A stretch of 64,000 nt of DNA from Phycicoccus jejuensis. Its GTDB lineage: Bacteria; Actinomycetota; Actinomycetes; Actinomycetales; Dermatophilaceae. Each line of letters opens with the position of its first letter. Position 1 is the first letter of the stretch. The stretch spans positions 1-64,000 of the forward strand of contig NZ_JOEE01000006.1 in assembly GCF_000720925.1 (NCBI RefSeq), in the 5' to 3' direction. Made by a program: the position numbers and the translations under genes. This document shows positions 25,249 through 33,233 of the stretch, in pieces. The notes below the pieces were generated by a model. That model had not been told where the DNA came from. It did no database searches and saw only the letters and a list, made by a program, of their open reading frames with translations.

Positions 25249-25757
25249 TGGTCTTCACGCTCGACACCTCCCTCCACGAGGATCTCGCCCCGCTCGCCTG
25301 GCTCGTCGGCACCTGGGCGGGGGCCGGCCTCGTCGGCTACCCGACGATGGAGTCGCAGCGCTTCGGGCAGGAGGTCGTCTGCAGCCACGACGGCCGCCGC
25401 TTCCTGCGGTGGGACTCGCGCACCTGGCTCCTCGACGACGACGGCAACCAGGTCCGCCCGCTCGCGACCGAGACCGGCTTCTGGCGCCCGGTCACCGGCG
25501 CCACCGACGGCACGAACGTCGAGCTGCTGCTCGCCCACCCCACCGGTTTCGTCGAGATGTACGCGGGCGTCGCCGAGCCGGCCAAGGTCGAGATCCGCAC
25601 CGACGGCGTGATGCGCAGCCCCGACGCCAAGGAGTACAGCGCGGCGCACCGGCTCTACGGGTACGTCAACTCCAACCTCATGTGGGTCATGGACATGGCC
25701 GCCGTCGGGCAGCCGCTCCAGTCGCACGTCTCGGCGGAGCTCAAGCGCGTCGAGTGA
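25248..25757 (+). CDS. FABP-family / nitrobindin-like beta-barrel protein
   Basis: A 169-residue protein of the DUF1794/THAP4-C family. GTWAGAGLVGYPTM near the start is the family signature (GxWxGxG), and conserved histidine-containing LLLAHPTGFVEMYAG and SAAHRLYGYVN follow. Characterised members bind heme and react with nitric oxide or peroxynitrite, which is the inferred role. The start ATG 25248 is leaderless-type. It ends 21 bp from the convergent LCP gene, with a small GCCCC-GCC-GGGGC hairpin between. Confidence 0.9.
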   Translation: MVFTLDTSLHEDLAPLAWLVGTWAGAGLVGYPTMESQRFGQEVVCSHDGRRFLRWDSRTWLLDDDGNQVRPLATETGFWRPVTGATDGTNVELLLAHPTGFVEMYAGVAEPAKVEIRTDGVMRSPDAKEYSAAHRLYGYVNSNLMWVMDMAAVGQPLQSHVSAELKRVE

Positions 25758-25778
25758 GCGCCCGGCCCCGCCGGGGCG

Positions 25779-26846
25779 TCACGGGGTGACGAAGACGTCG
25801 AGGTAGTCGTCCATCGTGTCCTCGCGCAGCGCCTCGCCGAGCAGGGCCATCCCCTTCTCGTCGACGATGTCGATGCTGCCCGCCGTGGGGTCGGTGCCGA
25901 ACCCGGTGAACGGCGCGGTCGCGAAGACGACGTCGGAGCCGCGGATGTCGCGCAGCTCGAGGGCGTAGTCCTTCATCGTCCCGACGCTCAGTCCGCGGTC
26001 GACGACGAGGTTCTTCGTCGCGGCGTCGGTGAACCGGGCGATCGCGAGCGGGTTGCGGACGGTCTCGGCGCTCGTCGCCTTGAGCAGCAGCGCCTTGACG
26101 AACGCCATCTGGCGGCGGCCGCGGGAGATGTCGCCCTCGCTCAGCTGGTAGCGCTCCCGGACGAAGGCCAGCGCCTGCTCGCCGTTCAGCTCGTTCCACC
26201 CCTTCTTGATGGCCAGGCCGCCGTTGCCGGTCGCGGAGTTGCCCTCCTCGGCGTAGACGCGCACGCCGCCGACGGCGTCCGTCATGCCCTTGAAGCCCTC
26301 GAAGTCGGTGCGGGCGACGTGGTCGATCCTGATGCCGACGAGGTCCTGGATGGTCTCGACGAGCAGCGGCTCGCCGCCGAAGGCGTACGCGGCGTTGATC
26401 TTGTTCTTGCCGTGGCCGGGGATGCTGACGAAGAGGTCGCGGGGGAAGTGGACCATCTGGATGGTCTGCGGGTCCTCGGGCACGTGGACGAGGACGATGA
26501 CGTCGGCACGGCCGCGGTCGGCGCCGCGGCTGTCGGAGCCGACGAGGAGGAAGTTCGTCCCCTTGTCGGGGCCGATCGTGATGGGCGTGCCGTCGGCGGC
26601 GACGGTGGGCGGCGGCACGGTGGGCAGGAGGTCCGCCTGCGTGACGTTGTCGGAGACGCGCCAGCCGAGGTAGCCGACGAACCCGCCGACGACGAGGACG
26701 ACGAGCAGCACGAGCACGCCGACGACGGTGAGGACCCGGCGCAGGCGGCGGCGGGGCGGACGGCCGGCGCCGTCCTCCCGGGTGTCGTCGGGGGTCTCGG
26801 GGCGGTCGTCACCGAACCCGAGCAGGTCGAGGTTCTGTCCGCTCAC
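25779..26846 (-). CDS. LytR-CpsA-Psr family cell-wall ligase
   Basis: A 355-residue membrane-anchored protein. The N-terminus is cytoplasmic, with a helix at about 37-58 (VLTVVGVLVLLVVLVVGGFV). The LCP domain has the conserved arginine/aspartate blocks LLVGSDSRG, RADVIVLVHVP, HFPRDLFVSIPGHGKNKIN and YAFGG. LCP proteins move teichoic acid- or arabinogalactan-type glycopolymers from lipid carrier to peptidoglycan. GTG 26846 has TACACT 6 nt upstream (leaderless). It is divergent from the fur-like gene. Confidence 0.95.
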   Translation of the reverse strand: MSGQNLDLLGFGDDRPETPDDTREDGAGRPPRRRLRRVLTVVGVLVLLVVLVVGGFVGYLGWRVSDNVTQADLLPTVPPPTVAADGTPITIGPDKGTNFLLVGSDSRGADRGRADVIVLVHVPEDPQTIQMVHFPRDLFVSIPGHGKNKINAAYAFGGEPLLVETIQDLVGIRIDHVARTDFEGFKGMTDAVGGVRVYAEEGNSATGNGGLAIKKGWNELNGEQALAFVRERYQLSEGDISRGRRQMAFVKALLLKATSAETVRNPLAIARFTDAATKNLVVDRGLSVGTMKDYALELRDIRGSDVVFATAPFTGFGTDPTAGSIDIVDEKGMALLGEALREDTMDDYLDVFVTP

Positions 26847-26904
26847 CGGGTCAGTGTAGGAAGGCCCGCTGGGTCGCGTCGGGAGGTCGGCCTACATTGG
26901 AGGG

Positions 26905-27324
26905 GTGAGCGACCTCGGTGAGCGCCTGCGGGCGCACGGCAAGCGTCTGACGACGCAGCGTGAGCGCGTGCTCGCGGCCGTGGGCCGGCTCGGGCACGGC
27001 ACCCCCGACGAGGTGGCCGACGCGGTCGCCGCCGACGGGGGCGGCGCCGTGCCGGTCTCGACCGTCTACCGCTCCCTCGACGCGCTCCAGGAGCTCGGGC
27101 TCGTCGCCCACACGCACGTCGACCACCGCAGCCCCAGCTACCACCTGGCCGAGCACGCGACCCACCTCCACCTCGTCTGCCGCGGCTGCGGCTGGGTCGG
27201 CGAGCTGCCGCTCGACGTCGCTGACGAGCTGGTGGCCCGGGTCGACGACCGGCTCGGTTTCGCCGCCGACGTCGGCCACGCCGCCGTGCACGGGCTGTGC
27301 CGCACCTGCCGGGAGGACCCGTGA
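26905..27324 (+). CDS. Fur-family metalloregulator
   Basis: A 139-residue protein with the Fur winged helix (about 10-75, TTQRERVLAAVGRLGHGT and STVYRSLDALQELGLV) and a C-terminal dimerisation domain. HLHLVCRGCG and GLCRTC supply the two CxxC pairs of a structural zinc site. Whether it senses iron, zinc or peroxide cannot be decided from sequence. TACATT ends 6 nt before GTG 26905. Its stop overlaps the ygfZ-like start (GTGA). Confidence 0.93.
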   Translation: MSDLGERLRAHGKRLTTQRERVLAAVGRLGHGTPDEVADAVAADGGGAVPVSTVYRSLDALQELGLVAHTHVDHRSPSYHLAEHATHLHLVCRGCGWVGELPLDVADELVARVDDRLGFAADVGHAAVHGLCRTCREDP

Positions 27325-28352
27325 CCGCATCCGTCCAGACCACCCGCTCCCCGCTGCTCGACCGCCACGGCGCGGTCGAGGGCGAGGGGCCCGACGCCGG
27401 GGTCGCCGCCCACTACGGCGACCCGATGCGCGAGCAGCGCCTCCTCACCGAGGGGCTCGCGGTCGTCGACCTGTCGCACCGCGGTGTCGTCACCGTCACC
27501 GGCTCCGACCGGCTCACGTGGCTGCACTCGATGACCACCCAGCAGCTGGCGGGGCTGCCGCCGCGCACCTCGGCCGAGTCGCTCGTCCTGTCGCCGAAGG
27601 GTCACGTCGAGCACGCGCTGCACGTCGTCGACGACGGCACGACGACGTGGCTGACGCTCGAGCCCGGCACCGCGCCGGCGCTCGTCGCGTGGCTGGAGTC
27701 GATGCGCTTCATGCTGCGGGTCGAGGTCGCCGACGTCAGTGACGCCTGGGCGGTGCTCGGCGAGCCGGTCGGCACCGAGTCGGCCGAGGGCGAGCCGCTG
27801 GCCTGGGTCGACCCCTGGCCGCGCCTCGTCGGCGACACCGTTGCGTACGGCCCGGTCGAGGGTCACGCGGGGGAGGGGCGCGCCTGGCGCGAGCTGCTCG
27901 TGCCGCGCGACGGGCTCGAGGCCGCCGTCGGCGACCGCCCGCTCGCCGGGACGTGGGCGGCCGAGGCCCTGCGCGTCGCGGCGTGGCGTCCGCGCCTCGG
28001 CCACGAGACCGACCACCGCACCATCCCGCACGAGGTCGACTGGCTGCGCACCGCCGTCCACCTGCACAAGGGCTGCTACCGCGGCCAGGAGACGATCGCC
28101 CGGGTCCACAACCTCGGGCGGCCGCCGCGTCGGCTCGTCTTCCTGCACCTCGACGGGTCCGGGCACGTGCTGCCGGCCGTCGGGTCGCCGCTGAGCCTCG
28201 ACGGTCGCGAGGTCGGCCGGCTGACGAGCGTCGCGCGCCACCACGAGGACGGGCCGGTCGCGCTGGGGGTCGTCAAGCGGTCGGTCGCCGAGGACGTCGA
28301 TCTTCTCGTCGACGGCATCTCGGCCGCACAGACGGTCGTCGTCCGCGGCTGA
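27321..28352 (+). CDS. ygfZ: YgfZ/GcvT-like folate-binding protein
   Basis: A 343-residue protein of the tetrahydrofolate-dependent YgfZ family. The hallmark KGCYRGQE is present (about 250-257, here HKGCYRGQETIARV). The N-terminal aminomethyltransferase-like fold shows VVDLSHRGVVTVTG. YgfZ helps repair or assemble certain iron-sulfur enzymes. GTG 27321 overlaps the fur-like stop, so regulator and protein are co-translated; this suggests a link to metal or oxidative stress. Confidence 0.93.
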   Translation: MTASVQTTRSPLLDRHGAVEGEGPDAGVAAHYGDPMREQRLLTEGLAVVDLSHRGVVTVTGSDRLTWLHSMTTQQLAGLPPRTSAESLVLSPKGHVEHALHVVDDGTTTWLTLEPGTAPALVAWLESMRFMLRVEVADVSDAWAVLGEPVGTESAEGEPLAWVDPWPRLVGDTVAYGPVEGHAGEGRAWRELLVPRDGLEAAVGDRPLAGTWAAEALRVAAWRPRLGHETDHRTIPHEVDWLRTAVHLHKGCYRGQETIARVHNLGRPPRRLVFLHLDGSGHVLPAVGSPLSLDGREVGRLTSVARHHEDGPVALGVVKRSVAEDVDLLVDGISAAQTVVVRG

Positions 28353-28427
28353 TCGCCGAAGATCCTCCGGCGCACCGTGACGACGACCGGATGGCGCGCG
28401 GCGTCCCCCGCCTGACAGGATGGCGGC

Positions 28428-29288
28428 ATGACGACGCCGTCCGCCGGGGTGACCGGCACGCTCATCACCGTCGCGCCGACCGGCGCCGAGCACGCCAAGG
28501 CCGACCTGCCGCAGCTGCCGACCACCCTCGACGAGGTCGTCGAGACGGCCCGGCGCTGCGAGGCCGCCGGCGCGTCGCTCGTCCACCTGCACATCCGCGA
28601 CGCCGAGCACCGGCCGACCCTCGACGGCGGGTACCTGCGCGCGGCGGTCGAGGCGCTGCGCGAGGCCACCGACCTCGTCGTCCAGCTCTCGACCGGTGGG
28701 TCCGTGCACGACCCGCTCGAGCAGCGGCTCACCGTGCTCGACGCCGAGCCGGACTCGTGCTCGCTCACCTGCGGCACGACGAACTTCGGCGACGACGTGT
28801 TCCTCAACCCGTGGGGGTTCATGAGCGATCTCTACGTGCAGGCACAGGAGCGCGAGGTCGTCCCCGAGTTCGAGCTCTTCGACCTCGGCCACGTCCACGC
28901 GCTCGCCCGCCTGCTCGACACCCACGGCCTGCCGTACGGCGGCAAGGTGCACGTCGACTTCGTGACCGGCGTGCCCGGCGGGATGCCGGCGACGACGGCC
29001 GCGCTCATGGCCGGGGTCGCGATGCTGCCCGCCGAGGTCACGTCCTGGTCGGCCACCGGCATCGGCCGCGGCCACCTGCCGGTCATGGCCGCGGCGCTGT
29101 CGGCCGGGGGCCACCTGCGCGTCGGGATGGAGGACAACGTCGTCTACCGGCGCGGGCAGGTCGTGCAGCACAACGACGAGCTCGTCGCGCGGGCCGCGGA
29201 GCTGGCCGCGACGATGCAGCGCCCGGCGCTCTCGACGGACGAGGCCCGCACCCTGCTCGGCATCAAGGAGCGCCGCCCCGGCAGTTGA
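28428..29288 (+). CDS. Beta-keto acid cleavage enzyme (BKACE, DUF849)
   Basis: A 286-residue TIM-barrel protein. The zinc ligands are in LVHLHIRDAEH, with GMEDNVVYRRGQ near the C-terminus as in Kce-type enzymes that split beta-keto acids with acetyl-CoA. The specific substrate is not evident, as no catabolic neighbours are present. ATG 28428 has CAGGAT 6 nt upstream and only a weak purine stretch. A long hairpin follows 53 bp downstream. Confidence 0.92.
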   Translation: MTTPSAGVTGTLITVAPTGAEHAKADLPQLPTTLDEVVETARRCEAAGASLVHLHIRDAEHRPTLDGGYLRAAVEALREATDLVVQLSTGGSVHDPLEQRLTVLDAEPDSCSLTCGTTNFGDDVFLNPWGFMSDLYVQAQEREVVPEFELFDLGHVHALARLLDTHGLPYGGKVHVDFVTGVPGGMPATTAALMAGVAMLPAEVTSWSATGIGRGHLPVMAAALSAGGHLRVGMEDNVVYRRGQVVQHNDELVARAAELAATMQRPALSTDEARTLLGIKERRPGS

Positions 29289-29340
29289 CCGCGCGCGCCC
29301 CGTCCACCCGTCCCCGCCCCGCGCCTCCTCTCGCTCCCTT

Positions 29341-29396
29341 CCGCGAACGTGTGTGAAACCGCCGGTACCGCCCGGCGATTTCACACGCGTTCGCGG
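29341..29396 (+). repeat. Palindrome of family 3, terminator-like
   Basis: A 24-bp stem with 22 pairs; the arm begins CCGCGAACGTGTGTGAAAC. It resembles the perfect palindrome at 17245-17292. It lies between the BKACE gene end and the DUF4395 gene and probably ends the BKACE transcript. The rest of 29289-29501 shows no gene. Confidence 0.7.
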
Positions 29397-29501
29397 ATGG
29401 TCGGGGCGAGCCGCGCGGGTCTCGGGGGTTCGGGGGTTTCGGGGTCCGAGGGATGGACCGGGATCGCCGGTCGCGGAATGCCGACCGCATAATCCGGTGT
29501 T

Positions 29502-30011
29502 ATGGCGACCATGCGTTCACTGATCGGTTTCCCGGCGATCGTCAACGAGAAGGCCGCGCGCGCCGTCGCCGCCCAGGTCGTGCTCGTCGCCGTCGTCGCC
29601 CTGGCCACCGGGTGGCTCTGGCTGACCGCCGTCCTCGCCGTCGGGTTCGCCCTCCGGGTGGCCTTCGGGCCGCGGTTCGACCCGTTCGGCCGCCTCGCCA
29701 CGCAGGTCATCGCCCCGCGCCTCGGCGAGCCCCGGATGGTCTCCGGCGCGCCGAAGCGCTTCGCGCAGGGCATCGGCCTCGCGTTCACCCTCGCCGGCAC
29801 CGTGGCCCTCGCGCTCGGCGCGCCGGTCGTCACGGTCGTGCTGCTGTCGGTCCTCACGGTCTTCGCCGCGCTCGAGGCCGTCGTCGGCTTCTGCGCCGGC
29901 TGCTTCGCCTTCGCCCAGCTGATGCGCCTCGGCGTCGTCTCGGACGACACCTGCGTCGAGTGCGCGGACATCTCGCTGCGCCGCCACCGCCACGAGGCCG
30001 CCGCCGCCTGA
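29502..30011 (+). CDS. DUF4395 membrane protein
   Basis: A 169-residue protein with four hydrophobic segments. FPAIVNEKAARAVAAQVVL opens it (family-typical PxVNE), and a Cys motif GFCAGCFAF in the last helix plus DDTCVEC near the C-terminus suggest redox or metal chemistry at the membrane. DUF4395 proteins are often near thioredoxin-like genes, but none lies here. The start has no clear ribosome-binding motif. The function is unknown. Confidence 0.88.
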   Translation: MATMRSLIGFPAIVNEKAARAVAAQVVLVAVVALATGWLWLTAVLAVGFALRVAFGPRFDPFGRLATQVIAPRLGEPRMVSGAPKRFAQGIGLAFTLAGTVALALGAPVVTVVLLSVLTVFAALEAVVGFCAGCFAFAQLMRLGVVSDDTCVECADISLRRHRHEAAAA

Positions 30012-30060
30012 CGCTCGGGGAGATGCCGGGAGGTGTGGGGCGGCTCACGCTTGCCCGAGT

Positions 30061-30096
30061 TTGCATTCTGCTAACTGGAGCAAGCAGAATGGGGGC
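30061..30096 (+). promoter_or_regulatory. Promoter-operator of the XRE regulator
   Basis: TTGCAT (30061-30066), an 18-nt spacer and CAGAAT (30085-30090), then 6 nt to ATG 30097. A perfect 9-bp inverted repeat CATTCTGCT/AGCAGAATG (30064-30072 and 30083-30091) overlaps both hexamers, the layout of a self-repressed promoter. Confidence 0.7.
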
Positions 30097-30471
30097 ATGA
30101 GCAAGAACCCGCTGAACGACCTGGGCGAGAGTCTCGGCGAGTACCTGCGCGACCAGCGCCGGTCCGCCCGGCTCTCCCTGCGTCAGCTCAGCGAGCTCGC
30201 CGGGGTGTCCAACCCCTACCTGTCCCAGATCGAGCGCGGGCTCAAGCGCCCGAGCGCCGAGATCCTCCAGCAGCTGGCCAAGGGTCTCGAGGTCTCGGCG
30301 GAGTCGCTCTACGTGCGCGCCGGCATCCTCGACGCCGAGCACGCGCCCTCGACGGACGGCGCGCCGGACGTGCGCCGGGCCATCGCCGAGGACCCGCGCC
30401 TCACCGCGCGCCAGCGCAAGACCCTCCTCGACATCTACGAGTCCTACGTCGAGGACGACGCCCGGCCCTGA
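30097..30471 (+). CDS. XRE-family transcriptional regulator, Rv0474-like
   Basis: A 124-residue protein with a helix-turn-helix at about 20-75 (SLRQLSELAGVSNPYLSQIERG, cited by its core LAGVSNPYLSQIERG). The C-terminus has a short helical segment. It resembles the M. tuberculosis Rv0474 regulator, which also precedes hbhA. An inverted repeat overlapping its promoter suggests autoregulation and possibly control of the HbhA-like gene 83 bp downstream. The message is predicted leaderless. Confidence 0.9.
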   Translation: MSKNPLNDLGESLGEYLRDQRRSARLSLRQLSELAGVSNPYLSQIERGLKRPSAEILQQLAKGLEVSAESLYVRAGILDAEHAPSTDGAPDVRRAIAEDPRLTARQRKTLLDIYESYVEDDARP

Positions 30472-30554
30472 GGCCGCACCGCCCCACGGCAGCGCCGCCC
30501 GCCGGGCCACCAAGACACCGTCAGCACCGCAGTCCCACCACGAAGGAGCCCACC

Positions 30555-31259
30555 ATGGCCGTCAAGGACGACCTCCGCAAGACCGTCGACACCACCCCCC
30601 TCTACGCCCTCGCCGGCGCCACCGACCTCGCCGTCGAGAAGGTCCGCGAGGCCCAGAAGCGCGCCGACGCGCGTCGCGCCGAGATGACCAAGCGCGCCGA
30701 GGCCGCCCGCGCCGACCTCGCGCCGGCCGCCATCCAGGCCCGCGTCACCACGGTCGCCGGCCAGGTCAAGGAGCTCCCGGCGCTCGCCGTCAACCAAGGC
30801 CTCGTCGTCGGCGGCAAGGTCTCCGAGGGCTACGACGACCTCGTGACCCGCGGCAAGGACATCGTCGCCCGCATCCGCCGCCAGCAGGCCACCCAGGACC
30901 TCGTCGCGCAGGCCGAGACCACCGTCGCCCAGGCCAAGGGCGCCGTCACGACCGCCCGCAAGGCCGTCGCCGAGGTCGAGCGCTCCGCCAAGGCCACCGT
31001 CACCGTCGGCCGCAAGGAGGCCGCCAAGGCCTCCGACGTCGTCGCCGAGACCGTCGAGCAGGACGCGAAGGTCGCCGAGACCGAGGTCAAGACCGCTGCC
31101 AAGCGCACCCGCACCGCGGCCAAGCGCACGAGCACGACGACCAAGAAGGCCGCGAAGAAGACGACCTCCTCCACCAAGGCCGCGACGACGAGCGCGCGCA
31201 AGACGGTCAAGGCCGTCGAGAAGGCCGTCGAGGCCGGTGCCGCCAAGGTCGGCGACTGA
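30555..31259 (+). CDS. HbhA-like helical surface/adhesin-type protein
   Basis: A 234-residue, almost wholly helical protein. The N-terminal part (PLYALAGATDLAVEKVREAQ, cited as its first half PLYALAGATDLA) matches heparin-binding hemagglutinin HbhA. The middle is coiled coil, and the last 60 residues are Lys/Ala/Thr-rich (KRTRTAAKRTSTTTKKAAKK), as in HbhA heparin-binding tails and histone-like repeats. No signal peptide, as in HbhA. In a non-pathogen the role may be membrane, lipid-body or nucleoid binding. AAGGAG lies upstream of ATG 30555. Confidence 0.8.
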   Translation: MAVKDDLRKTVDTTPLYALAGATDLAVEKVREAQKRADARRAEMTKRAEAARADLAPAAIQARVTTVAGQVKELPALAVNQGLVVGGKVSEGYDDLVTRGKDIVARIRRQQATQDLVAQAETTVAQAKGAVTTARKAVAEVERSAKATVTVGRKEAAKASDVVAETVEQDAKVAETEVKTAAKRTRTAAKRTSTTTKKAAKKTTSSTKAATTSARKTVKAVEKAVEAGAAKVGD

Positions 31260-31286
31260 CCCTCGCACCACCTCCCGGGGCCCGAC

Positions 31287-31354
31287 CCCGTCGAGTGAAC
31301 AGGACACGCCGTGTGGGCACCAGCCCGCGCGGCGTGTCCTGTTCCCTCGACGGG
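31287..31354 (+). terminator. 25-bp stem-loop after hbhA-like gene
   Basis: Arms at 31287-31311 and 31330-31354 pair at 24 of 25 positions; the arm begins CCCGTCGAGTGAACAGG. It follows the stop by 27 bp. No U-tract. Confidence 0.75.
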
Positions 31355-31409
31355 TGGGACGGCGGTGGGGGCGCACCCGGCGGGAGGGACCGGCGCTAGG
31401 GTCGCTGGC

Positions 31410-32462
31410 GTGTCCGACCCCGCCGCACCCGCCCCGCTCCCCGCCTCCTCGCTCGCGTCCTCCGCGATGCCCACGGCCCCGATGCCCACCCCGCCCGCGC
31501 TCGCGGACGCCCCCGTCCTCGCCCACGTCGTGCGCGGCGGGGTCGTTGAGTCCGCGCACCGCGCGAGCGTCGCCGTCACCGCGCCCGACGGGAGCATCGA
31601 GCACGCGTGGGGCGCCGCCGACGACCCCGTCTTCCCGCGCAGCTCGAACAAGCCGGTCCAGGCCCTCGCGATGCTCCGCGCCGGCCTGCAGCTGCCCCCG
31701 CCGCACCTCGCCCTGGCGAGCGCCAGCCACAGCGGCGAGCCGTTCCACCTCGACGGCGTCCGCGCGATGCTCGAGGCCGCCGGCTTCGCCGAGGCCGACC
31801 TCCAGAACACCCCGGACCTGCCCTACGACCCGAAGGAGCGCGACGCCTGGGTCGCCGCCGGCCGCGCCGCCTCGTCCGTCGCCCAGAACTGCTCGGGCAA
31901 GCACGCGGGGATGCTCGCCGCCTGCCGCGCCGCCGGGTGGGACCCCGCCACCTACCTCGACCCGCAGCACCCGCTCCAGCGCCTCATGGACGCCACCCTC
32001 GAGGACCTCGCCGGCGAGCCCGTCGCGGCGACGGCCGTCGACGGCTGCGGCGCCCCGGTCATGGCCGTCTCGCTCGCCGGCCTCGCGCGGGCGTTCGGGC
32101 GCATCGCCGCCGCCGACCCCGGCACCGACGAGGGCCGGGTCGCCGACGCCATCCGTTCCCACCCCGAGATGCTCGGTGGCACCCGGCGCGACGTCACCGC
32201 GCTGATCCTCGGGACCGCGGGCGTCGTCGCCAAGGACGGGGCCGAGTCGGTCTACGCCGTCGGCCTCCCCGACGGCCGGGGCGTCGCGCTCAAGGTCGCC
32301 GACGGCGGGCAGCGCGCCCGCCCGGTCATCCTCGCCGCGGTGCTGCGCCGGCTGGGCGTCGCGTCCGACGCCTACGCGCGCCTCGAGGACGCACCGGTCC
32401 TCGGGCACGGAGCCCCCGTCGGGGCGGTCGTCGCCGTCGGGCTCGACGAGGGCGCTGCGTGA
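31410..32462 (+). CDS. Asparaginase family protein (PF06089 type)
   Basis: A 350-residue protein of the L-asparaginase II (PF06089) family seen in actinobacteria and rhizobia. Conserved blocks are [35 protein letters not shown] and [14 protein letters not shown]; the nucleophile is thought to be a Ser in the SSNKP region. It would hydrolyse asparagine to aspartate and ammonia. GTG 31410 has TAGGGT 7 nt upstream and no ribosome-binding motif (leaderless). The stop overlaps the dtd start as GTGA. Confidence 0.92.
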   Translation: MSDPAAPAPLPASSLASSAMPTAPMPTPPALADAPVLAHVVRGGVVESAHRASVAVTAPDGSIEHAWGAADDPVFPRSSNKPVQALAMLRAGLQLPPPHLALASASHSGEPFHLDGVRAMLEAAGFAEADLQNTPDLPYDPKERDAWVAAGRAASSVAQNCSGKHAGMLAACRAAGWDPATYLDPQHPLQRLMDATLEDLAGEPVAATAVDGCGAPVMAVSLAGLARAFGRIAAADPGTDEGRVADAIRSHPEMLGGTRRDVTALILGTAGVVAKDGAESVYAVGLPDGRGVALKVADGGQRARPVILAAVLRRLGVASDAYARLEDAPVLGHGAPVGAVVAVGLDEGAA

Positions 32463-32884
32463 GGGCGGTCCTCCAGCGGGTCTCGCGGGCGGCCGTCCGG
32501 GTCGAGGGCGAGGTCGTCGGGGCCATCGACCGGCCGGGGCTCGTCGCCCTCGTCGGCGCGACCCACGACGACGGACCCGAGCAGGTCGCGACGCTCGCCC
32601 GCAAGATCGCCGAGCTGCGCATCCTCCACGACGAGCGCTCGGTGCTCGACGAGGGCGCCCCGGTGCTCGTCGTCAGCCAGTTCACGCTCTACGCCGACAT
32701 CCGCAAGGGGCGCCGGCCGTCGTGGAACGCCGCGGCGCCGGGGCCGGTCGCCGAGCCGCTCGTCTAGGCCGTCGTCGCGGCCCTGCGCGAGCGCGGGGTC
32801 GAGGTGGCGACCGGTCGCTTCGGGGCGCACATGGAGGTCGAGCTGGTCGGTGACGGCCCGGTGACCATCCTCCTCGACGTCTGA
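32459..32884 (+). pseudogene. dtd: D-aminoacyl-tRNA deacylase interrupted by an in-frame amber codon
   Basis: Translation from GTG 32459 gives 102 residues of Dtd, including the catalytic [17 protein letters not shown], then TAG at 32765-32767. The same frame continues 38 codons to TGA 32882 with the missing C-terminus: [18 protein letters not shown] and the Gly-cisPro motif DGPVTILL. Total length (142 codons with both stops) fits intact Dtd. A single GAG-to-TAG change explains it. The truncated product lacks half the chiral-proofreading site. It could be a real nonsense mutation, a sequencing error or readthrough. Confidence 0.85.
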
Positions 32885-32900
32885 CACCTAGGCTGGGGGC

Positions 32901-33233
32901 ATGAGCTGGCTGGCCAACGCGCAGTACGCCGTCTACCTGGTGCTCTCGATCGCCGCGCTCGGCGTCGAGCTCTGGGCCCTCGTCGACTGCGTGCGCCGTC
33001 GTCCCGACGCGTTCGTGGCCGCCGGCAAGCGGACGAAGAACTTCTGGATGCTCGTGACGGGCGTCGCGGCCCTCGTCGGGTTCGCCACCGCCGCGAGCCC
33101 GGCTGCGCTGGGGCTGCTCGGCATCGCCGCCCTCATCGGCGCCGGCGTCTACCTCGCCGACGTCAAGCCCGCCCTGGACCAGGTGACGGGTCGCGGCAGC
33201 ACCGGCCGGCAGGGCCCCTACGGCCCCTGGTGA
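32901..33233 (+). CDS. DUF2516 membrane protein (Rv0476-like)
   Basis: A 110-residue protein with three helices (about 9-28, 47-66, 68-84), typical of DUF2516. VELWALVDCVRRRPDAF is the family block after helix 1. The gene follows hbhA in mycobacteria too. TAGGCT lies 6 nt before ATG 32901 (leaderless). Its 3' end overlaps the convergent methyltransferase gene by 16 bp. The function is unknown. Confidence 0.9.
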   Translation: MSWLANAQYAVYLVLSIAALGVELWALVDCVRRRPDAFVAAGKRTKNFWMLVTGVAALVGFATAASPAALGLLGIAALIGAGVYLADVKPALDQVTGRGSTGRQGPYGPW

